Positions 1 through 6,990 are shown, counted from the stretch's first letter. The stretch: 11,388 nt of DNA from Chloroflexota bacterium (GCA_030599405.1 JAUVOB010000013.1:1-11388); one strand, 5' to 3'. Numbers and translations: made by a program. The notes: generated by a model not told the origin, from the letters alone.

Positions 1-2603
1 ATCTGCTCGATTGCCGCGGCGCCAGCGTTCTTTATAGCACCTAGACCATACCGAATAACCGGCTGTTCCTCGTCCCCTTCGATTGAAAAGTCAAGTTCGG
101 ACTGGTTGATCTGAGGTGGTGCTATGGCAATGCCCATACGCCTCGACTCGGCAAGGTATTGGGCGACTTTATCCGTATCGTTCCGTTCCACGCTCAGTAA
201 AGCTGTCATGTACTCAACCGGGTAGTGGGCCTTTAGAAAGGCTGTTTGGCACGTGATAACCGCATAGTCTGCCGCATGAGCCTTATTGAATCCATAGCGG
301 GCGAAGAATTCAATATCGGACCAGATCGCTTCGCATGTTTGTTGTGAATAGCCTTTGGACATGGCCCCATCGCTGAACTGGGCTTTGTGTTTGTCCATTA
401 AGTCGCGCTTCTTCTTGGCGACTGCCTTCCGTATCATATCCGCTTCACCAGGCGTATAGCCGGCAAATTCTGAAGCGATCCGGATTATCTGCTCCTGATA
501 AACCAGAATTCCATAAGTTTCTTCCAAAATCGATTCAAGATCAGGATGGTGGTAGGTTACCGGGGTTTTTCCATGCATTCGACTGATATAGTCGGGTATA
601 TTTTCCATGGGTCCGGGACGGAACAGTGAAATGGCCGCCATAATATGCTCGAAACGGTGCGGTTTCATCCGCATCATCACGCGACGCATCCCCGTCCCTT
701 CGACCTGAAACACACCGGCAACTTCCCCCCTCCCCAACATCTCAAACAGGGCTTCCGGTTTTTTATCAGGATCCGGTCCGATCTGCTCCAAGCGGTAAGG
801 TATGTTTTCCATCGTGTAATGCACTTGATATCGTTTATCAATCAAGTCTGCCGCTGCGCGCAACACGGTAAGGGTACTCAATCCCAGAAAATCGACCTTA
901 AGCAATCCAATCGAATCTAGAATCTCCATTGGCCACTGGGTTACGACACCAATGCCATCATCCTTGCCGCCGCCACTGGTTGGCCGGTGTAAGGGTGTGT
1001 AATCAATCAGTGGCCTATCGGCTATGATCACTCCCGCCGCGTGAGTTGATGCATGACGAGACACTCCCTCAAGATTCTCGGCGGTATCCACCAGGTTTCG
1101 TACTTGGGCATTCTCGCCATACAACTTACGTAGATCAGCCGAGTAAAATTCGTTTTCCGGTGTCAGGGTATCTCGTATGGTCACGTGTTTGCCAGATATC
1201 GCAGGAATTAATTTCGCAACACCGTCAACTTCAGGGAGCGGGACATCCAGGGCGCGGCCTACATCACGAATAGCCGCCCTTGCCCCCATCGTTCCAAATG
1301 TGATGATCTGGGCTACCTTATCCGATCCATACTTGTTAATGGTGTACTCGATCATCTCGTGACGGCGATCGTCGGGATAATCGAGGTCGATATCTGGCAT
1401 TGATACCCGGTCCGGATTCAAGAATCTCTCAAAGATTAGACCGTTAACCAGGGGGTCTATACCTGTGATTCCCAATGTATAAGCAACAACTGAACCAGAA
1501 CCCGAACCACGTACGTTCCACCAAATATCTTTCTGGCGGGCGAATTCGCATAAATCCCAGACGATCAGGAAATAGGCGTCGAAACCCATGTTGTGTATCA
1601 CGCGGAGCTCATAGTTAAGACGTTCTTTCAGGTCCTGATCGGATGCAGCCCTTAATTCACCATAGCGCCAGGTTAGTCCCTTGTCGCACAAGTGTCTCAG
1701 ATAGGTTTCGGGCGTGTATCCTTCGGGAACCTCAAACTTAGGCAAGTGGTAACCATGTGGTATGGGATCGACGTCGCACATCTCGGCAATTAACAACGTG
1801 TTGTCAAGGGCTCCAGGAAACTCGCCGAAGAGCTTATACATCTCGTCGTATGATTTCAAGTAGTAGCTCTGGTCGGACATCCGCATGCGGTCCTGCATAT
1901 CTACAGTCTTGCCGGTCTGGATGCACAGCAGGACGTCGTGCGGGTCAGCCTCCTCAACCGTGGTGTAGTGAACGTCGTTAGTCGCGACCATTCGAAGGTT
2001 ATACCGACCGGACATTTCAAGCAGAGTCTTGTTCACTTCGGTCAGTTCTGGAATTCGGTGCTCCTGCAATTCAATATAAAAGCGGTCGCGGCCGAAAACG
2101 TCAACATACCATTCCATTAACTGGTGAGCTTTGGTGATATTGCCCAATTTAATCGCACGCGGGATCTCACCCGCCAGGCATCCGGTTGTCGCGATTAACC
2201 CATCGCTGTGCCTCTCCAGCAACTCGTGGTCAACGCGAGGACGGTAGTAAAAGCCATTAAGCTGAGCCTCGCTGACGAGTTTCAGGAGGTTGTGATAGCC
2301 ACTTTGATTTTGGGCCAGCAGGAGCAGGTGGAAACGTTCTCGATCAAGATCAGGATCTTTATCTTGCATCCGCCGGCTGGCCACATAGGTCTCAACACCG
2401 AGGATGGGCTTAACCTCTGCCTTCTTACAGGCGCGATAGAAGTCAATCGTGCCGTACATCGTCCCATGATCCGTTAAAGCGAGGGCCGGCATGTTGAGTT
2501 CATTAGCCCTGGCGGTGAGGTGTTTTATTCGGCTCAGACCATCAAGCAGAGAAAACTCGCTGTGAACGTGGAGATGGACGAAAGGCTGGTGTTCTTTGGC
2601 CAT
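1..2603 (-). CDS. dnaE: DNA polymerase III alpha subunit, C-terminal part cut by the window edge
   Basis: This is the catalytic subunit of the replicative polymerase. I read 867 uninterrupted codons, and the frame is still open at the left edge. DnaE proteins usually run to about 1100-1200 residues, so the tau-binding and OB-fold C-terminus is missing. The N-terminal PHP domain begins with HLHVHSEFSLLDG (H10, H12, H14) and has TDHG around residues 44-47. The polymerase active site shows MPDIDLD, with D404 and D406, and KVDFLGL with D571, matching E. coli D401/D403/D555. The ATG at 2603 is the only reasonable start, because an in-frame TGA lies 18 nt upstream. No clear Shine-Dalgarno is visible. 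An extended -10 promoter sits about 105 bp upstream, after a 339-bp spacer from the AOR gene. Identification is firm; only completeness is limited. Confidence 0.97.
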   Translation of the reverse strand, partial: MAKEHQPFVHLHVHSEFSLLDGLSRIKHLTARANELNMPALALTDHGTMYGTIDFYRACKKAEVKPILGVETYVASRRMQDKDPDLDRERFHLLLLAQNQSGYHNLLKLVSEAQLNGFYYRPRVDHELLERHSDGLIATTGCLAGEIPRAIKLGNITKAHQLMEWYVDVFGRDRFYIELQEHRIPELTEVNKTLLEMSGRYNLRMVATNDVHYTTVEEADPHDVLLCIQTGKTVDMQDRMRMSDQSYYLKSYDEMYKLFGEFPGALDNTLLIAEMCDVDPIPHGYHLPKFEVPEGYTPETYLRHLCDKGLTWRYGELRAASDQDLKERLNYELRVIHNMGFDAYFLIVWDLCEFARQKDIWWNVRGSGSGSVVAYTLGITGIDPLVNGLIFERFLNPDRVSMPDIDLDYPDDRRHEMIEYTINKYGSDKVAQIITFGTMGARAAIRDVGRALDVPLPEVDGVAKLIPAISGKHVTIRDTLTPENEFYSADLRKLYGENAQVRNLVDTAENLEGVSRHASTHAAGVIIADRPLIDYTPLHRPTSGGGKDDGIGVVTQWPMEILDSIGLLKVDFLGLSTLTVLRAAADLIDKRYQVHYTMENIPYRLEQIGPDPDKKPEALFEMLGRGEVAGVFQVEGTGMRRVMMRMKPHRFEHIMAAISLFRPGPMENIPDYISRMHGKTPVTYHHPDLESILEETYGILVYQEQIIRIASEFAGYTPGEADMIRKAVAKKKRDLMDKHKAQFSDGAMSKGYSQQTCEAIWSDIEFFARYGFNKAHAADYAVITCQTAFLKAHYPVEYMTALLSVERNDTDKVAQYLAESRRMGIAIAPPQINQSELDFSIEGDEEQPVIRYGLGAIKNAGAAAIEQ

Positions 2604-2707
2604 AGAAGAATCGAGTTTTCAGCGACAATCCGCGGCTTTTCTTGTCAGAATAAGCTGGCGGAAGACATTGAATTTCAAACAGCGACCTTTGTTGTAATAG
2701 CCCGCTT

Positions 2708-2716
2708 AGTATAACA
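2708..2716 (-). promoter_or_regulatory. Candidate extended -10 promoter of dnaE
   Basis: On the minus strand this reads TGT-TATACT, that is TGn followed by a 5/6 match to TATAAT. No convincing -35 hexamer lies 16-18 bp upstream, which is tolerable for an extended -10 promoter. It would start transcripts near 2700, giving a leader of about 97 nt before the dnaE ATG. Inferred from sequence only. Confidence 0.4.
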
Positions 2717-2826
2717 CAGGACGGGAACAGAAGAAGGGGAAAACGGCAAGAGAATCGATCTTTTAAGGAAGTGTTTGCAGGCCACTTTCTATATGAGTCT
2801 GAGAGGCAAAAGATACCCGAGGCGGA

Positions 2827-2854
2827 AGTGACATTGTTGTTATGTCAAGTCACT
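2827..2854. repeat. Inverted repeat with two alternative pairings
   Basis: Two mutually exclusive perfect 6-bp stems are possible: AGTGAC (2827-2832) with GTCACT (2849-2854), or TGACAT (2829-2834) with ATGTCA (2842-2847) around a 7-nt loop. The sequence includes a copy of the recurring TTATGTCAAG motif. It could be an operator or a weak RNA hairpin in the dnaE upstream region. Confidence 0.4.
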
Positions 2855-2883
2855 AAGAGAGTTATATTCTTCTTCGGGTTAAA

Positions 2884-2929
2884 CCAGATAGTGAACAGCT
2901 GATTATAGTTGACATAATCTGATATCTGG
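2884..2929. repeat. Nested inverted repeat just downstream of the AOR stop codon
   Basis: Outer arms CCAGATA (2884-2890) and TATCTGG (2923-2929) pair perfectly. Inside them GATTAT (2901-2906) pairs with ATAATC (2914-2919) across 7 nt. The structure begins 13 nt after the AOR stop. On the minus strand it is followed by only TTTAACC, so it is at best a weak intrinsic terminator. It may instead protect the mRNA 3' end or serve as a protein-binding site. Confidence 0.45.
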
Positions 2930-2942
2930 AGTTACGGCCGGT

Positions 2943-4895
2943 TTAAGCCAACGAGTCAGCCGCCCAACCCAATCCTAACTCTTCGAGTGTCGCGCGCGAT
3001 GGCACTCCCGTTTCAACCTCCCAACCAGCTTGATCGTAGTACATCTCAATGCCGTTCTGAACTTCTTGCTCGTCCAGCTTTAAACCATCGGTACGGCCAC
3101 CCTCCAATCCCTTGCTATATAGCTTCTTAGGCAGAGTATCCTGATCCCTGGCGATTCCCTCACGTGCGTTCAGAGCCCGCATTAGATTCAAACGCCTGCG
3201 GCCGATCTTCTGCACTTCGTCAACACTGAAATCCCATCCCGTAGCCGCAGACATCAAATCGGCCATATCTTGTGGTCCAAAAAGCTGCCAAGCCGGACCA
3301 TAAACAAATTGACACAGGCCCATCGTATCCATGGCGCTGTAATTGTATTGTGTCTTCAAAGCGTACTCGATCTTTCGCTCGTTCAATACCTTCGGATGTT
3401 GGGGATGGAACAGTCCGATCTGATTGAGAAAGCGCTTGTTTCCAGGCTCTTCCTCGGTGCCCTCGTAGCCTTTGGGATTGTAGAGAGTATCGTGCTCGGT
3501 AGACTGGTGGTCGGCGCCGAAAGGATTGGTGGCATAGATCACAGCCAGGCTACGTTTTACGTGGGGCATGTGGGCCGGCAATTCCTGCCCCTTAATTGTA
3601 AGCAGAAAGTCGTGTCCCTTGCCGAGCTTATCGGCCGCCTTGGTCGAGCCCTCGGCGAGTACGTCTCCGAATCCATCCCTGGTTAGGATTTTCTTGAGCA
3701 TGGCTATCATCGCTCCAGAGTCACCGAAGCGGAGTTCAATCCCATCCATGTCATCGGCCGTTAGAACTCCGTGCTCGAAGCAATCCATCGCCCAAGATAT
3801 TGTAGCCCCGCAGGAAATTGTATCCACCCCGTACTGATTGCAAAGCTGATTGGCATAGGTCACCGCGTGCAAATCATCGACGTCGCAGTAGGAACCGAAG
3901 GTGGCGATGGTTTCATATTCTGGACCGCCCAATTGAGGCGTGAGCGCCTGGTGTCGCCATTCAGATTCCACAACCCTCTTGCACCGAACGATACAGGCGT
4001 AACATGTATCACGTCCAAGACGGTCCTGTTTTCCTTCGGCCGCGCCCCGGAGAAGCTCCTCATAAAGCCGTTCCCCGCTGATAGCTTCGGCCGCTTCCTG
4101 GACCATGGCTCCCGAATCCCAATTCCGAGTTGGTAAACCACCTGGCCCTAGATTGTCCATGACCGTATCGGGGGTACCATAACGTCCAAACCACTCCATA
4201 TCGCTGTCGGGATACAATCCCGCACCCTTCTTGGCCAAGGCCGTAACGGCCCTCTTGTCGGCCGGTTCGGCTTTCCGTGATCCCCGCACGACGATGGCCT
4301 TGAGATTCTTGCTTCCCATCACAGCACCGGTTCCAGTACGACCCCAGGCACGGTTGCTCATGTTCATAACCGCCGCGAAATTAGACAAATTCTCCCCGGA
4401 CGGGCCGATCTGGGCGATCTCCACTTTCTTTCCATGCTCTGCTTTGATGATCTCATCCACCTCGTTGGTCAATTTTCCCCAAAGGTGTGATGCAGGTCGG
4501 ATCTCAACCTTATCATCGTTGATCCAGAGATAGACCGGCTCGCTGGCAGCTCCCCTGATGACGATGGCATCATATCCGGCAAACTTCAACTCAGCCGGCC
4601 AGAAGCCACCGGCCTGGCTATCAGACACGCCGCCACTGCTCGGCGACAAGCAGGTCAATGTACAGCGGCTCTGCCCGCTAACGGCCATTCCTGTCGGCGC
4701 GCTGATGGCGAATGTCATCGTGTTTACGGGATCTAATGGCTCAGTTCCCTCTGGCGTAAGCTTCCACAGATAGTAAAGGCCTAACAGGCTTCCGCCGATA
4801 TACTGGCGATAGAATTCCTCGCTCGGTTTCTCAACCTCAACTGACCCGCTCGTTAGATCGATGTGCAGAATCTTTCCGGCATATCCATGTAGCAT
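2943..4895 (-). CDS. Aldehyde:ferredoxin oxidoreductase family protein (tungsten/molybdopterin)
   Basis: Members of this family oxidise aldehydes to acids, or run the reverse reaction, using a tungsto-bispterin cofactor and one 4Fe-4S cluster, with ferredoxin as partner in the cytoplasm. The 650-residue length is normal for the family. The N-terminal beta-rich domain starts GYAGKILHIDLTSG, with the pterin-binding stretch GGFWPAELKFAGYDAIVIRG around residues 96-115 and GRTGTGAVMGSKNLKAIVVRG around 185-205. Cluster ligands are C298-x2-C301-x3-C305 plus C528 in MGLCQFV, so all four cysteines are present. The start is supported by AGGAG at 4902-4906, 6-7 nt before the ATG. No separate FeS subunit or cofactor-synthesis gene is adjacent. 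The subfamily (AOR, FOR, GAPOR or WOR) and the substrate cannot be decided from sequence. Confidence 0.95.
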   Translation of the reverse strand: MLHGYAGKILHIDLTSGSVEVEKPSEEFYRQYIGGSLLGLYYLWKLTPEGTEPLDPVNTMTFAISAPTGMAVSGQSRCTLTCLSPSSGGVSDSQAGGFWPAELKFAGYDAIVIRGAASEPVYLWINDDKVEIRPASHLWGKLTNEVDEIIKAEHGKKVEIAQIGPSGENLSNFAAVMNMSNRAWGRTGTGAVMGSKNLKAIVVRGSRKAEPADKRAVTALAKKGAGLYPDSDMEWFGRYGTPDTVMDNLGPGGLPTRNWDSGAMVQEAAEAISGERLYEELLRGAAEGKQDRLGRDTCYACIVRCKRVVESEWRHQALTPQLGGPEYETIATFGSYCDVDDLHAVTYANQLCNQYGVDTISCGATISWAMDCFEHGVLTADDMDGIELRFGDSGAMIAMLKKILTRDGFGDVLAEGSTKAADKLGKGHDFLLTIKGQELPAHMPHVKRSLAVIYATNPFGADHQSTEHDTLYNPKGYEGTEEEPGNKRFLNQIGLFHPQHPKVLNERKIEYALKTQYNYSAMDTMGLCQFVYGPAWQLFGPQDMADLMSAATGWDFSVDEVQKIGRRRLNLMRALNAREGIARDQDTLPKKLYSKGLEGGRTDGLKLDEQEVQNGIEMYYDQAGWEVETGVPSRATLEELGLGWAADSLA

Positions 4896-4928
4896 GTTTC
4901 ACTCCTGAGTGTTTAACGATGAAACAAT

Positions 4929-4946
4929 GGCAAAAGGTACTTTGCC
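4929..4946. repeat. Inverted repeat upstream of the AOR gene
   Basis: GGCAAA (4929-4934) and TTTGCC (4941-4946) are perfect inverted arms around AGGTAC. The element centres about 43 bp before the AOR start and just upstream of its Shine-Dalgarno, where a repressor or a leader hairpin could act. No convincing promoter could be aligned to it. Confidence 0.4.
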
Positions 4947-5046
4947 TTCAATAGGCCGCTCTAGGCGACAAAATCAGATTGACAGGCACAAATGCAGGTC
5001 GATATCGCCATTGGCATTCTATGACGATCGATAGCAGGACAAGTGA

Positions 5047-6063
5047 CTAGTCCTTATCGTTATTGGAATTGGCGGGCCTGTCGGCAAGCTTATCAAGCTC
5101 ACTATTTTTGGGTACGGTGTTCTCGAGCTCTATCTTTTTCAGCCGGTAAAGGACCTCCTGGGTCAACCTTCGATGCTTGCTGGCGATATCGGCTTGGATG
5201 CCGAAGAGACCGACAATCACGCCAACCAGGAAAAGACCGATACCGATGGTAAGAGATTGCTGATAGCGTCCAATTCCACGCTCACCAATGATGAATAGGA
5301 TTAGGAAACGCAACAGCAAAATTGAACCGGTGATTAAGAAAGGTGCCGCCAAATACGTGAAGGTTCTCAGCGGTTCATAGAAAGCGTAGAGCCGCAAGAT
5401 AGTACCAGCCTGGGCCTTAATGAAATGAAATGCGCTATGTTGTAGTCTCGACGGTCGCGTGGGTGGATTTGTTTGCACAGGAACGCTAGAGATTCTCAGT
5501 CCCTGTTTACCAGCTTGAATAACAGTTTCCAGTGTATAGCTGTATTGGGTTAGGATGTTTAGACGAAGAGCTGCCTCCCTCGTATAAGCCCTAAAGCCAC
5601 ATGGTGCGTCTGGCACTTCCGTTCCACTTACCCAGCGCACCAGACTGCTTCCTGCCCACTGTAGGAACTTCTTAACCGGTGAGAAATAGGGAATGTCTCG
5701 TATCTGCCGGTTGGCGACGACGATGTCGGCCTCGCCCTCGATAATGGGCGCCACCAGATTAGGAATAGCCGTAGCCGGATATTGATTATCCCCATCGGTG
5801 TTTACGATAACATCGGCCCCAAGACGCAACCCGTGTTCCAGACCTGTGGCAAAGGTCTGGGCTAAGCCCATGGTCCGCGTATGCCGGACCACATGATCTA
5901 CACCTAATGATTTGGCTACCTCCACCGTGCCATCATCACTACCATCATCGATCACAAGGGTTTCGATGGAAGCAACACCGGGAATAGAGGACGGAATTCC
6001 CTCCAGCGTTGCAGGCAAGGTCTCCGCTTCGTTCAAGCACGGGATCTGGATAATGAGCTTCAC
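5047..6063 (-). CDS. Family 2 glycosyltransferase with two C-terminal membrane segments
   Basis: The 338 residues form a GT-A catalytic domain followed by a membrane anchor. IIQIPCLNEAETL opens the nucleotide-sugar fold. DDGSDDGT (39-46) and the metal-binding motif TDGDNQY (89-95, DGD at 90-92) follow, and PDAPCGFRAY at 151-160 resembles the acceptor region of polyprenyl-phosphate sugar transferases. Two hydrophobic segments lie at about 237-260 and 268-291, ahead of a charged tail. It probably transfers a sugar from a nucleotide donor to a lipid carrier or glycan at the inner membrane face; donor and acceptor are unknown. The start is GTG. An in-frame TGA two codons upstream rules out an earlier start, and the Shine-Dalgarno is weak. 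It follows the alkyltransferase-like gene by 59 bp with no terminator seen between, so they may be cotranscribed. Confidence 0.92.
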   Translation of the reverse strand: MKLIIQIPCLNEAETLPATLEGIPSSIPGVASIETLVIDDGSDDGTVEVAKSLGVDHVVRHTRTMGLAQTFATGLEHGLRLGADVIVNTDGDNQYPATAIPNLVAPIIEGEADIVVANRQIRDIPYFSPVKKFLQWAGSSLVRWVSGTEVPDAPCGFRAYTREAALRLNILTQYSYTLETVIQAGKQGLRISSVPVQTNPPTRPSRLQHSAFHFIKAQAGTILRLYAFYEPLRTFTYLAAPFLITGSILLLRFLILFIIGERGIGRYQQSLTIGIGLFLVGVIVGLFGIQADIASKHRRLTQEVLYRLKKIELENTVPKNSELDKLADRPANSNNDKD

Positions 6064-6122
6064 GACTCAGATTTTAGGTAAGTGACCGCCATATCGCAAG
6101 TAGTCGATCACACAAACAGGGA

Positions 6123-6494
6123 TTATGGCCCAGTTATAATGTCATCGAGCTCCAGCCAGTGAAGACCTGACCACAGATAGCGGTCGAGGTTGATCTGGAG
6201 ATCTTCGCTAACAACCACGCCTTCTTCGCCTAAAAGTTTCGCCTGCAATTGAGCGCCATATTCACGATTTACAATGCTGATACGCCCCTGGCTATTGACG
6301 ACACGTTGCCACGGGACGTCTGCGTAATCAGGATCTCCTTGTCTGTCTTTTAGCGCCCTAAGAGCATAACCTACCGCTCGCGCTGCGTTTGGCGCACCGA
6401 GCATTTTTGCTATTCGGCCGTAGCTTGTTACGTTTCCTGAAGGTATACATCGAACAACAGCGTACACCTGCTCGTAAAAGTTAGGTTCTGTCAT
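6123..6494 (-). CDS. atl: Alkyltransferase-like protein (ATL), non-catalytic MGMT homologue
   Basis: This 123-residue protein matches the DNA-binding domain of O6-methylguanine-DNA methyltransferases. The acceptor motif PCHRV is replaced by PWQRV (residues 61-65), so Trp62 stands where the alkyl-accepting Cys should be. The flipping residues are kept: Tyr25 in TSYGRIA and the arginine finger Arg39 in AARAVGYALR. Known ATL proteins with a Trp at this place bind O6-alkylguanine, do not remove the group, and hand the lesion to nucleotide excision repair. The same role is inferred here. The start ATG at 6494 has only a weak GAG ribosome-binding site. The upstream region carries two adjacent inverted repeats (6538-6551 and 6554-6575) that may be regulatory. 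Confidence 0.93.
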   Translation of the reverse strand: MTEPNFYEQVYAVVRCIPSGNVTSYGRIAKMLGAPNAARAVGYALRALKDRQGDPDYADVPWQRVVNSQGRISIVNREYGAQLQAKLLGEEGVVVSEDLQINLDRYLWSGLHWLELDDIITGP

Positions 6495-6537
6495 AATTAC
6501 TCGATTCGTTCAGCCGGCAACCTCAGGTGTGCATAGA

Positions 6538-6551
6538 CAGGCATTTGCCTG
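6538..6551. repeat. Inverted repeat CAGGCA-TT-TGCCTG
   Basis: Perfect 6-bp arms flank a 2-bp centre, 44-57 bp before the ATL start and immediately next to a second inverted repeat. Possible operator or leader hairpin. Confidence 0.45.
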
Positions 6552-6553
6552 AA

Positions 6554-6575
6554 TGTCATGGATTTTACCATGACA
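6554..6575. promoter_or_regulatory. Inverted repeat enclosing a -10-like TAAAAT, upstream of the ATL gene
   Basis: Perfect 8-bp arms, TGTCATGG (6554-6561) and CCATGACA (6568-6575), enclose six bases that read TAAAAT on the minus strand, a 5/6 match to the -10 consensus in the direction of the ATL gene. A dimeric regulator binding the arms would cover that -10 box. No good -35 hexamer is found at 16-18 bp, so the promoter assignment is tentative. There is no T tract, so this is not an intrinsic terminator. Confidence 0.4.
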
Positions 6576-6646
6576 ATCGTCACTTCCTTTAGCACCTGTA
6601 CCTGTTAATATATCCACGGAAGTTAAAGAAATCAAACCAGCGACAG

Positions 6647-6675
6647 TTAAGAATAACTGCGCGGTGGTTTATAAG
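6647..6675 (+). promoter_or_regulatory. Candidate promoter of the plus-strand small RNA
   Basis: TTAAGA (6647-6652, 4/6 to TTGACA) and TATAAG (6670-6675, 5/6 to TATAAT) are separated by exactly 17 bp. The predicted start, about 6682, falls 11 nt before the closing helix of the structured RNA, which is the expected geometry. Confidence 0.45.
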
Positions 6676-6681
6676 CACAAC

Positions 6682-6820
6682 TCTCCTGTCGCGCAGGGTC
6701 ACTCGTCGCCAGGCTGAACACGAGAAAATAAATTAGGCACATAGCGCAGCCTCCTCAAAACCGCTAGTAGCCTCGTGTTTAGCTTCATCGAAGCAAAATG
6801 GGTGACCCTGCCCTTTTTTT
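6682..6820 (+). ncRNA. Candidate structured small RNA of unknown family
   Basis: About 139 nt, with ends that pair and a T tract after the 3' arm. Helix P1 joins 6693-6706 to 6798-6811 (14 bp, two G-U pairs, core GCAGGGTCAC/GTGACCCTGC) and is followed by seven T at 6814-6820. Helix P2 joins 6717-6724 (AACACGAG) to 6772-6779 (CTCGTGTT). P2 can extend outward to 6711/6785, or else leave 6782-6794 free to form the hairpin GCTTC-ATC-GAAGC, giving a three-way junction. Inside P2, TAGCG (6742-6746) pairs with CGCTA (6762-6766) and exposes a 15-nt loop containing CCTCCTC. All neighbouring genes are on the other strand, so it is not a leader of any of them. It lacks the SRP RNA signature and does not resemble tmRNA or RNase P RNA; it is short for 6S RNA. 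Expression and family membership are untested. Confidence 0.55.
6798..6820 (+). terminator. Intrinsic-type terminator of the small RNA
   Basis: The 3' arm of the long-range P1 helix, GTGACCCTGC, is followed by CC and seven T residues. The hairpin is not local: its 5' arm lies about 100 nt upstream, so the folded RNA body forms the loop. Confidence 0.5.
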
Positions 6821-6828
6821 GTGATGCA

Positions 6829-6873
6829 GGAGTGGGAGGAAGAGCCCAGTTAGGTGTTCAGAGGGAGTGGGAG
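6829..6873. repeat. Direct repeat GGAGTGGGAG, two copies
   Basis: Identical 10-mers begin at 6829 and 6864, 35 bp apart, in a purine-rich stretch just beyond the small-RNA terminator. No function is evident. Confidence 0.4.
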
Positions 6874-6923
6874 TCGGCGATTATGTCAAGTTTACAGTTC
6901 ACCAAACGCGCTTCTCTATTGCC

Positions 6924-6952
6924 TGTATCCCGATGAACAGAACTCGGATACA
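6924..6952. repeat. Inverted repeat TGTATCC / GGATACA
   Basis: Perfect 7-bp arms (6924-6930 and 6946-6952) are separated by 15 bp in the gene-free region. There is no flanking T tract. Confidence 0.35.
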
Positions 6953-6973
6953 TGTGGTCATGGATTATGCTAA

Positions 6974-6990
6974 GTTCCGCTAGCGGGAAC
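6974..6990. repeat. Near-palindrome GTTCC-GCTAGCG-GGAAC
   Basis: Seventeen bases form a hairpin with one unpaired G around the palindrome GCTAGC. It directly abuts the second copy of the 13-mer GATTATGYYAAGT. No T tract follows on either strand. Confidence 0.35.

Larger units (their letters stand above)
2604..2942. other. Spacer between AOR and dnaE
   Basis: I see no credible ORF in these 339 bp. The part near dnaE carries the extended -10 element. The part near the AOR stop carries two inverted-repeat structures (2827-2854 and 2884-2929), both containing the core TTGACATAA on one strand or the other. No T-rich terminator is visible after either gene end. Confidence 0.6.

Noticed and set aside
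645..2714. Plus-strand open frames across the left fifth of the window
   Set aside because: All are antisense to dnaE, except that the last one (2520-2714) runs about 110 bp past its start. The minus frame is continuous from 2603 to the window edge with clear polymerase motifs.
2909..2920. Plus-strand TTGACA as a promoter
   Set aside because: No -10 hexamer lies 16-18 bp downstream, and transcription would run antisense into the AOR gene; it is better explained as part of the inverted repeat and 13-mer copy.
3270..3686. Plus-strand open frame of 138 codons and several shorter ones opposite the AOR gene
   Set aside because: These are antisense shadows of a strongly identified gene; no ribosome-binding site or protein-like composition supports them.
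5016..5042. AOR promoter TTGTCC-N15-TAGAAT on the minus strand
   Set aside because: The 15-bp spacing is poor and the leader would be long; the evidence is insufficient for a feature.
6682..6820. Retron-type ncRNA, SRP RNA, 6S RNA or riboswitch
   Set aside because: No reverse transcriptase is nearby, the SRP GGAAGGAAGCAGCC-type signature is absent, the length and bubble do not fit 6S RNA well, and no gene lies downstream on the same strand to be controlled in cis.
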